The notes under the pieces: generated by a model
Seen by the model: only the letters and a program-made list of their open reading frames with translations
The model's database searches: none
Told to the model about the DNA's origin: nothing
Origin: Acinetobacter sp. N54.MGS-139
GTDB lineage: Bacteria > Pseudomonadota > Gammaproteobacteria > Burkholderiales > Burkholderiaceae_F
Assembly (NCBI GenBank): GCA_000980495.1
Contig: LARN01000049.1
Coordinates: 1 to 30,453, forward strand
DNA length: 30,453 nucleotides
Direction: 5' to 3'
Shown: positions 8,131 through 13,725 of the stretch, one piece after another
Layout of the letters: each line of letters begins with the position of its first letter
Numbering within the stretch: position 1 is the stretch's first letter
Program-made: the position numbers and the translations under genes

Positions 8131-8553
8131 TTAGTTGTTATTTTGAATGCTGCCTTGGTATCTGCCGCTCTTGTCATACATCCGGCCGTCTTCAGAAATT
8201 CTTCCCTGATATTGGCCTTGTTTGTTGTAGCCTCTGCCGTCTTCCGTCATACGACCTTGATATCTGCCGCTTTTGTCGTAGTAGCGGCCATCGGAACTTT
8301 GTCTTCCTTGGTAACGACCGCTGTTGTCATAAAATCGTCCGTCTTCAGAAACCCGACCTTGATATCTTCCGCTTTTATCGTACATTCTTCCGGAGTCATC
8401 CATACGTCCCATGTATCTTCCGCTTTCGTCGTAATATCTTTCCGCGGCAATGGCAAATATGCCGAGCACAAACAGGGAAAACAGGGAAACAATGAAAAGA
8501 AGAATCCATCTTTTCATGGCCTCTTGTCGATACAGGTAGGCTTTGGTATCCAT
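8131..8553 (-). CDS. Small membrane-anchored protein of six 17-residue tandem repeats
   Basis: 140-residue protein of unknown function. Residues 16-37 form one hydrophobic segment (WILLFIVSLFSLFVLGIFAI), either a transmembrane anchor or an uncleaved signal. Residues 40-140 are six tandem copies of a 17-residue unit with consensus YYDKSGRYQGRxSEDGR, the last ending in a short Asn-rich tail. The regular Gly/Tyr/aromatic pattern suggests small beta-hairpins, reminiscent of MORN-like or 'beta-flower' repeat folds; this is inference. ATG 8553 is chosen because GGAGGAGAG stands immediately upstream; the frame stays open upstream but without such a site. The repeat domain would lie in the periplasm if the basic N-terminus (residues 4-15) stays inside. 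Own terminator downstream. Confidence 0.75.
   Translation of the reverse strand: MDTKAYLYRQEAMKRWILLFIVSLFSLFVLGIFAIAAERYYDESGRYMGRMDDSGRMYDKSGRYQGRVSEDGRFYDNSGRYQGRQSSDGRYYDKSGRYQGRMTEDGRGYNKQGQYQGRISEDGRMYDKSGRYQGSIQNNN
8134..8436 (-). repeat. Six tandem 51-bp coding repeats
   Basis: In-frame 51-base units encode the SGRYQGR repeats. Units are alike but not identical at the DNA level (for example TACGACAAAAGC versus TATGACAACAGC), so copy number could change by slippage or recombination. Confidence 0.8.
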
Positions 8554-8877
8554 TTCTCTCCTCCAAAAAAGGGTAAAAACCCTAGAAATTTTTGTTTTAT
8601 GGGATGTTTTGTTCTTTAATTTTTGAATCGAGTGTGTCTCGATTTCTTTCCATAATAATAAAGTGATGAGCGCTGATAAACACATGTAAGAAAGGTAACA
8701 GTTTGTTGTCTAAATGAAAACCCTGTACCCCGTTTTGGATAGAAAGATTTCGAAAAAGAACTTACTGAAAAATAAAGAAAAATTTAATTTGTCTGCAAAA
8801 TTTCTTGTACTTTTCTTGGAAGACATGGAAATTTCCCGATTAAAATAGTTACAAATCAAAATCAAGGAGAAGTTTTC
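8554..8877. other. Divergent intergenic region between the repeat protein and the M20 gene
   Basis: 324 bases with no convincing gene. On the minus side a perfect hairpin AATCGAG/CTCGATT with a TGTGT loop (8626-8644) lies just downstream of a possible -10 TATTAT (8652-8657). On the plus side TAAAAT at 8841-8846 could be a -10 for the M20 gene with TTGGAA at 8816-8821 as a poorly spaced -35, and AAGGAG stands just before ATG 8878. Confidence 0.4.
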
Positions 8878-10067
8878 ATGGCCCTCATTATCAAACCATC
8901 CCAACTCGAAGAAAGTGCCAAACTCGGTGCTCAGTTCCGCCACTGCATTCACGAAGAACCTGAAATCGGTCTTTATCTTCCGAAAACTCAGGAAAAGATC
9001 GTCGAAGCTTTAAAGTCTTTCGGAATTAAGGGAATTTCAACTTTTGTCGGCGGCGCAAATGTCACAGGTGTCGTGGCTGTCATCGAAGGCAGCCGTCCGG
9101 GAAAAACGATTGGACTCCGAGCAGATTCCGATGCACTTCCTTGGAAGAAAAAACCGGTGTCCAGTGGTGCAGTAAAGTTCCGATGACGATGCATGCTTGT
9201 GGACATGACGGTCATGTCGGTACCCTGCTCGCAGCCGTTCACTATATTAATCAGCATAGAGATTTTGCCAGAAGATTAGTTGCCATCTTCCAGCGGGGAG
9301 AAGAAGGTTTCGCCGGCGGCCGTTACATGATTGAAGACGGTTTGGTTCAAAAATTCGGAATCGATGAGTTTTACGCTTTGCATGCCGAACCTATGCTTCC
9401 CGTCGGCTTCGTAGGATTTATTCCGGGTTTTGCTACGGCAAATGCGGATATTTTCAAAATTACATTTACAGGGGTCGGTGGTCACGGTTCTCGTCCTCAC
9501 TTAACAAAGGATCCTCTGGTTGCGGCATGTGAATGTGTGCTTTCCCTCCAAACTATTGTTTCCCGCAGTGTTGATCCTAACCAGACGGCAGTCGTTTCTG
9601 CAGGGTGCATCAGCTGCGGAAATGAAAAAGGATCCAGCGTTGTACAAAAGACAGCAACGATTGTCGGAACGACCCGTTCTTTTGAAAAGGAAGTTCAGGA
9701 CATCATCATTCAAAGAATGCAGCAGATTGTCGACGGCACTGCGCTTTCGAATGACATGCAAGGAAAATTGGAATACACCAAACTTTATCCGGCCATGTTC
9801 AATTCTCCCGAACATGTTGAAAAGGCTAAAGCCCTTCTTGAAGAAGCGCTGGGTCCGGATAAAGTTAAATTGATGATTCGCCGCGCCGGAGGAGAAGATT
9901 TTTCATTTATGCTCCAGGCCAAACCCGGATGCTTGTTCAGACTCGGAGTTCAGGATGAAACGCACAATACTTCTGTTCACAATCCTGAATTTGATTTTAA
10001 TGACAAGGCGATTGCGACCGGAGCCGCTTGTCTTTTGACTATTGCGCTGAATCGCGCTGCTTCTTAA
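8878..10067 (+). pseudogene. M20 family amidohydrolase (hippurate hydrolase-like), frameshifted
   Basis: Metal-dependent amidohydrolase of the M20D group (removes acyl groups from N-acyl amino acids), about 396 residues if read through. The first part (8878-9186, stop TGA) ends the metal-binding stretch GLRADSDALP and then runs into an unrelated frame. The second frame, open from 9141 to 10067, continues exactly where the family should with EEKTG, HACGHDGH, RGEEG (catalytic Glu region), GGHGSRPH (dimerisation/substrate loop) and GGEDFSFM. The shift is -1: one missing base between CCT (9139-9141) and TGG restores LP-M-EEKTG, as if CCTATGGAA had lost its A. AAGGAG precedes the ATG. The remaining sequence has no other lesion, so this is either a recent mutation, phase variation, or an assembly error. 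Confidence 0.85.
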
Positions 10068-10074
10068 GATAATA

Positions 10075-10096
10075 GTGACCGTCATATGACGGTCAC
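10075..10096. promoter_or_regulatory. Perfect 22-bp palindrome between the M20 gene and the stress protein gene
   Basis: Arms GTGACCGTCAT (10075-10085) and ATGACGGTCAC (10086-10096) meet with no spacer. It lies eight bases after the M20 stop and about 50 bases before the stress protein ATG. No T-run follows on either strand, which argues for an operator over a terminator. Confidence 0.5.
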
Positions 10097-10145
10097 AAAA
10101 CAGAATTAAAATCGAAACTAACAAAATAACCCACAGAGGGATTTT

Positions 10146-11075
10146 ATGAAGGTTCTTTTACCGATTGACGGTAGTGTTTATAGTGACAGAGCGATTGAAT
10201 ATATTTGCGAACATTCTTCGCTTAGAGCGAAAACCGATACCGTTTATCTTTTGAACGTTCAGAAGAAACTTCCCTCCGGATTCGCTTCCAAGATTCCCAA
10301 CTCAGAAGAGATTCTGGATGAAGCTGCAAAAAAAATTTTGAAACCGGCAAAGAAAGCTTTGGAAGCCGCGGGTTATAAAGTCAAAATGAAAGTCGCTTAT
10401 GGAAAGGCGACAAATCGCATTGTCGAATATGCTCAGGAAATTCCGGCAACCCTGATTGTTATGGGTTCACACGGCCATACACCGGTCAAGGGAATTTTGC
10501 TTGGCTCAAAAACTTCTTCAGTCTTGGCCAGCACGCCGATTCCCCTTCTGGTGATTCGGCACAAGTTCTATCAGAAACCGGGAAGAACCGAAGTCGGTGT
10601 TTGCTTAGACGGTTCCGAATACTCCCCAGCTGTTTTAACTTTTATTAAGAGACGTCTTCCTTTGTTCGCTAAGGATGCTCGCTTCCATTTAATTAATGTT
10701 GCTTCACCTCAAAACGGATTATTAATTCCTGAAGTTAGTGCTTTCGGAGCCCCGGCTCTTTCTTCTGAAGAATTTGAAAAAGAACAAAGAGAACCTTTCT
10801 TTAAGATCGCCGAGCCTTTTGAAAAATATATGCAGGAAAAAGGTCATGAAGTCGTTGAAGCGCTTCTTACCGGCGATCCGGCGGCACAAATTTCCAAGTA
10901 CGCCAAGGAACATAACTTAAGTTTAATGGTGATGGGTACGCACGGAGGAAATTCTTTAAGAATCATGATGTTAGGTTCGGTTACGATGTCGGTTGCTTCT
11001 CAGACAAAACTGCCTATGCTCTTGGTACATCACGATGATCCGACACTTCTTCGGGATCTGTCTAAAGAAGAGTAA
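10146..11075 (+). CDS. Tandem-domain universal stress protein (UspA family)
   Basis: Cytoplasmic protein with two Usp domains in one chain (309 aa): about residues 1-140 and 148-300. Each domain ends in the ATP-binding signature G-2x-G-9x-G(S): GSHGHTPVKGILLGSKTSS in the first and GTHGGNSLRIMMLGSVTMS in the second, so both halves look able to bind nucleotide. Tandem Usp proteins of this sort respond to stress or energy state in other proteobacteria; the trigger here is not visible. The ATG at 10146 follows a weak purine-rich site (AGAGGG). A perfect 22-bp palindrome about 50 bases upstream may be its operator, and a bidirectional hairpin follows. Confidence 0.93.
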   Translation: MKVLLPIDGSVYSDRAIEYICEHSSLRAKTDTVYLLNVQKKLPSGFASKIPNSEEILDEAAKKILKPAKKALEAAGYKVKMKVAYGKATNRIVEYAQEIPATLIVMGSHGHTPVKGILLGSKTSSVLASTPIPLLVIRHKFYQKPGRTEVGVCLDGSEYSPAVLTFIKRRLPLFAKDARFHLINVASPQNGLLIPEVSAFGAPALSSEEFEKEQREPFFKIAEPFEKYMQEKGHEVVEALLTGDPAAQISKYAKEHNLSLMVMGTHGGNSLRIMMLGSVTMSVASQTKLPMLLVHHDDPTLLRDLSKEE

Positions 11076-11081
11076 CGATTG

Positions 11082-11106
11082 AAAAAGTCGCGCGGTGCGC
11101 GGCTTT
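11082..11106. terminator. Bidirectional terminator between usp and fdhD
   Basis: Stem AAGTCGCGC (11085-11093) with GCGCGGCTT (11097-11105), one T-G wobble and a three-base loop. Five A precede it on the plus strand, giving a T-run for minus-strand transcripts of fdhD, while TTTAATAATT follows for the plus strand. Confidence 0.8.
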
Positions 11107-11111
11107 AATAA

Positions 11112-11933
11112 TTAGAGATTCAGCAGTCTTTCAGGAGCGTTGTAAATATTTGCTCGATTGTCTCGGCAGAAAGCGCTTAAGGTTAAATCGCACTCTTTTG
11201 CCAAACGGAGCGCTCGATTGGTTGGCGCAGAAATAGCAAATAGAATTTCAATTCCGGTCACGGCCGCCTTTTGAACCATTTCGTAAGAGGCTCGGGAACT
11301 CAGGAATACAACAACCGGTCCCCATTTTTTCATTGCTCTCATTCCGATGAGTTTATCCAGTGCAACGTGACGTCCGACGTCTTCCGTTCCGCCTAAAAAT
11401 TTACCTTCAGGAGTGAAGGCCAGCATGGCATGAGTGCTTCCGGTTACCTGACCGACTTTCTGGACCTGCTCAAAGTATTTCATCGCAGGTTGGTAGAAGT
11501 TCATGTCAAATTGATAAGTGCGTTTCAGAGGCTCAGGCTTCAATTCAACATCTTTCAGGCTCTCTACCCCGCAGATACCGCAGCCGGTGCGCCCTACCAT
11601 GGACCGTCTGTGTTCTTTGAGCTTGAAGAAGCATCGAGGAGAAATTTCCATTTCGACAACCAGACCGTTGCCGCAGCCTTCTTTGACTTGGATGTCGTAA
11701 ATATGAGAAATATCCGGAATGATTCTTTCCGATAATGAAAAGCCGACGGCAAATTCTTCCAGCAATTCGGGAGAAGCCATCATGACGACATGAGAGATGC
11801 CGTTATAAGTAATGGAAATCGGAACTTCGTCGGCAACCGCATCATCGACGGTTTTACCTGAAGGCCAGCGATAAACTTTCTGCCTCGTATAAGTCGGAGG
11901 CAAAACAACGGGCAGATCTTCTTCTGTTGCCAT
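11112..11933 (-). CDS. fdhD: Formate dehydrogenase accessory sulfurtransferase FdhD
   Basis: FdhD transfers sulfur from IscS to the molybdenum cofactor before its insertion into formate dehydrogenase; it acts in the cytoplasm. Visible: the sulfur-carrying CxxC in GRTGCGICGVE, the conserved TGSTHAMLAF and EDVGRHVALDKLIG motifs, and the C-terminal ATNRALRLAKE-like stretch (SAPTNRALRLAKE). Start ATG 11933 gives 273 residues, normal for the family; a longer frame to 12008 overlaps the preceding gene and adds non-homologous residues. Only four bases separate it from the stop of the UmuD-like gene upstream and its own ribosome-binding site is weak, so it is probably translationally coupled. No formate dehydrogenase subunit is encoded in the window. 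Confidence 0.94.
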   Translation of the reverse strand: MATEEDLPVVLPPTYTRQKVYRWPSGKTVDDAVADEVPISITYNGISHVVMMASPELLEEFAVGFSLSERIIPDISHIYDIQVKEGCGNGLVVEMEISPRCFFKLKEHRRSMVGRTGCGICGVESLKDVELKPEPLKRTYQFDMNFYQPAMKYFEQVQKVGQVTGSTHAMLAFTPEGKFLGGTEDVGRHVALDKLIGMRAMKKWGPVVVFLSSRASYEMVQKAAVTGIEILFAISAPTNRALRLAKECDLTLSAFCRDNRANIYNAPERLLNL

Positions 11934-11937
11934 AACT

Positions 11938-12552
11938 TCAAAAATCAGACGGCAGCCGCTTCCTTGATAGCAAAGCGTCGACCGCGCCTTGAATATTTTT
12001 AACCACAAAAACGATGACTCCCAGCAACCGCCAGTCGCTGTCAGGGCTCACGAAAAGATTCGGTTCACCCTGAGGAACTTCGGACGCGGGTAAAAATTTT
12101 CTGATGGAATAACCGTCAGCCGTATGCACGACGACCATTGAGCCGTTTTGCGGATCCGCAGAACGATCCACGATCAAAAGATCGCCGAAGTCGATACCGG
12201 AATCCTTCATTGTATCGTCCTCGGCAATGCAGAAGACGGTTTCTTCAGGATTTCGGACTAAACAAGCGGACAGCGGGTCCTCTTCTGTGGAATTGAAATA
12301 AGAACCGATAGAGGTAAGAGATGCAAGAGATTCGGGCTTTTCTTCCGGCAACAGATCATCCTTGCTCTTAATGATCTGTTCCCTAACCCAGGAAGAACCT
12401 CCGAGCTTATGCAATTTTTCTATCAGAGCCGTCGTCAAAAGGATCGTGGTTACCTTAGAGGTGCCCGCATACGGACCGGGTTTTCTGCCCGAACCTGCTC
12501 GTTTGCCGCCCCAACCCTGTTTTTTTGTCACTGTGGTAGGAGATTCTTTCAT
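11938..12552 (-). CDS. UmuD/LexA-fold (S24) protein with basic RHH-like N-terminal module, catalytic residues substituted
   Basis: 204 residues. Residues 14-27 are Gly/Arg/Lys-rich (GGKRAGSGRKPG, AT-hook-like); 35-60 read TTILLT...KLHKLGGSSWVREQI, a strand-helix-helix pattern like a ribbon-helix-helix DNA-binding unit; about 105-190 match the UmuD/LexA C-terminal fold (DSGIDFGDLLIVDRSADPQ, then GVIVFVVKNI, compare UmuD GVVIHVVKAM). The nucleophile Ser of UmuD (GDSM) is Thr114 here (DDTM), and the catalytic Lys (FTVKKL) is Arg151 followed by Lys152 (YSIRKF). It is therefore probably a non-cleaving or altered regulator, though Thr could still act. No umuC is adjacent. ATG 12552 is used, with AGGA ten bases upstream; two nested inverted repeats sit directly before it. 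The residue 35-60 motif recurs in the gene at 19614-20081. Confidence 0.72.
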   Translation of the reverse strand: MKESPTTVTKKQGWGGKRAGSGRKPGPYAGTSKVTTILLTTALIEKLHKLGGSSWVREQIIKSKDDLLPEEKPESLASLTSIGSYFNSTEEDPLSACLVRNPEETVFCIAEDDTMKDSGIDFGDLLIVDRSADPQNGSMVVVHTADGYSIRKFLPASEVPQGEPNLFVSPDSDWRLLGVIVFVVKNIQGAVDALLSRKRLPSDF

Positions 12553-12592
12553 AATATGTAGTCCTGTTTTCAAATCAGGCTTTCTACATATT
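12553..12592. promoter_or_regulatory. Nested inverted repeats, candidate autoregulatory operator
   Basis: Outer arms AATATGTAG (12553-12561) and CTACATATT (12584-12592) are perfect complements; inside them CCTG-TTTT and AAAT-CAGG (12563-12579) form a near-perfect second dyad. Both lie directly upstream of the UmuD-like start codon and the outer arm overlaps a possible -10 box. The inner dyad has a 9-base rather than 10-base CTG-CAG spacing, so it is not a standard SOS box. Confidence 0.5.
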
Positions 12593-12617
12593 AGACAATT
12601 ATTCGAACAAATGCTAA
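12588..12617 (-). promoter_or_regulatory. Possible sigma-70 promoter of the UmuD-like/fdhD transcript
   Basis: On the minus strand TTAGCA (12612-12617) and TAATAT (12588-12593) are separated by 18 bases. Both match the consensus only partly (4 of 6 each), so the call leans on the position just upstream of the operator-like repeats. Confidence 0.3.
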
Positions 12618-12635
12618 TTTAATTTGTAAAACAGA

Positions 12636-13226
12636 CTACTTTTGGGTTTTGTAGCTTACTAAATTTTGGTATACCTTTACTAATAAACGAGTATCGATCA
12701 TTGCGCCGTGCAGCTTTCTGTCCGAGCGGTCAATAGAAAACCTGTCCAGCAGCGCATCCAATGAATTCTTTTGCCCGGGGAAAGTGCTTCTCGCGAGCTG
12801 AAGTGTGCAGTTCAAACGACAATCTACTTTTTCCAATGTCGGCAGTCGGTTGCGTGTGAATTCTGCATTCAGCATTCCGGCATCAAAGGTCATGTTATGA
12901 GCCCAAAGTTCGCTCCCTTCTAAGAAAAGCAGAAGGTCTCTTCCGATGTCGAAAAAAATCGGTTTGTCGTCGAGAAATTTATTGTTTAAACCATGAATGC
13001 GCGTGACAAACCAAGGGACTTTTCGCTGCGGGTTAATGAATGCATGAAAGCTATCAATCTCATTGAAAGCATCATCGACTTCGATCGCGCAGACTTCGAC
13101 AATTCTGTCTGTTGATCGGCACATGCCTGTGGTTTCAGTGTCCAGGAAAATCCTTCTTTTGCGGTTAGCCCTTCCGGTGTTTTCAAAATCCATTCGGAAT
13201 TGGCCCTCTTTGTATTCTTCCATCAT
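12636..13226 (-). CDS. dnaQ: DnaQ-like 3'-5' exonuclease (DNA polymerase III epsilon family)
   Basis: Proofreading-type exonuclease of the DEDDh group. Exo I is FLDTETTG (Asp/Glu metal ligands, about residues 27-34), Exo II AHNMTFDAGML (about 109-119), and Exo III LHGAMIDTRLL with the catalytic His and Asp (about 173-183). KNSLDAL and the spacing match E. coli DnaQ closely, but the protein is 196 residues, without the C-terminal tail that binds the polymerase alpha subunit in DnaQ. It may be the main epsilon or a second paralogue. The start at 13226 has no clear ribosome-binding site; ATG 13193, preceded by AGAGGG, would give 185 residues. The gene lies between merR and the UmuD-like gene on the same strand. 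Confidence 0.85.
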   Translation of the reverse strand: MMEEYKEGQFRMDFENTGRANRKRRIFLDTETTGMCRSTDRIVEVCAIEVDDAFNEIDSFHAFINPQRKVPWFVTRIHGLNNKFLDDKPIFFDIGRDLLLFLEGSELWAHNMTFDAGMLNAEFTRNRLPTLEKVDCRLNCTLQLARSTFPGQKNSLDALLDRFSIDRSDRKLHGAMIDTRLLVKVYQNLVSYKTQK

Positions 13227-13242
13227 TTGTAATTTTTGATTT

Positions 13243-13641
13243 TTATTCTTTAGTTAGTTCTTCAATTAGTCCGCAGCGGCCGTGATCATGGTCTTCTCCA
13301 TGACACCTGCTGTGGAGGCGGTTAAGCTGATCGCGCAAGTTGTAGAGATCCTGAATTTTTTGATCAATGGCTTTCAGGTGTTCTTCAACGATATGGTGGG
13401 CACGAATGAGTTCGTCCTTCTGAGTGCTCTCCACAACATCTGCAAGGGTCTTGATCTCACTCAGCGAAAGATCAAGAGAGCGGCAGTGACGGATAAAAAG
13501 CAGGCGAGCGAGGTGAGCCGGTCCGTAGATACGGTAATTGGAATCCGTTCTGGGAGGACGGGGAATGAGATCGTGGTTTTCGTAAAAACGAATAGATTCC
13601 ACGGTACAGCCTGCTTTCTTTGCTAATTCACTTATCCGCAT
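13243..13641 (-). CDS. MerR-family heavy-metal-responsive regulator (CadR/ZntR/PbrR group)
   Basis: 132-residue dimeric activator that would distort the 19-bp-spacer promoter at 13662-13692. N-terminal winged helix: residues 1-70 (ISELAKKAGCTVESIRFYE). The dimer helix runs about 74-108, followed by a short metal loop CHGEDHDHGRC with Cys113 and Cys123 and His114, 118 and 120. The third ligand of ZntR/CadR, the Cys at the start of the dimer helix (about position 78-79), is Leu78/Ile79 here, so the site differs from textbook Zn/Cd/Pb sensors. AGG lies six bases before the ATG. Its gene is divergent from the P-type ATPase and they share the promoter region, the standard arrangement. Confidence 0.9.
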   Translation of the reverse strand: MRISELAKKAGCTVESIRFYENHDLIPRPPRTDSNYRIYGPAHLARLLFIRHCRSLDLSLSEIKTLADVVESTQKDELIRAHHIVEEHLKAIDQKIQDLYNLRDQLNRLHSRCHGEDHDHGRCGLIEELTKE

Positions 13642-13661
13642 AAATACCTATAAAAAATCGC

Positions 13662-13692
13662 TTGACCTTGAAGTTACTGCAGGGTTTTTAAT
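13662..13692 (+). promoter_or_regulatory. MerR-type promoter and operator of the metal ATPase
   Basis: -35 TTGACC (13662-13667) and -10 TTTAAT (13687-13692) are separated by 19 bases, the over-long spacer typical of MerR-activated promoters. The spacer holds an imperfect dyad, ACCTTGAAG TTA CTGCAGGGT (13665-13685), close to the ACCCTATAG...CTACAGGGT operators of Zn/Cd/Pb sensors. Transcription would start near 13699, before the ATG at 13726. Confidence 0.88.
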
Positions 13693-13725
13693 GTCGGTAT
13701 ATTAACAAAACGAGTATGAAAAATC

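Noticed and set aside
9142..9156. Programmed -1 frameshift at the A-run in the M20 gene
   Set aside because: Slippage at AAG AAA AAA would replace the conserved Glu-Glu-Lys by Lys residues, the heptamer does not fit X-XXY-YYZ in frame, and amidohydrolases are not known to use recoding.
11934..12008. Upstream extension of FdhD
   Set aside because: The extra residues overlap the coding end of the UmuD-like gene in another frame and do not belong to the FdhD family.
12563..12579. SOS (LexA) box upstream of the UmuD-like gene
   Set aside because: CTG and CAG are nine bases apart rather than ten and the flanks do not fit the consensus, so it is reported only as a dyad.
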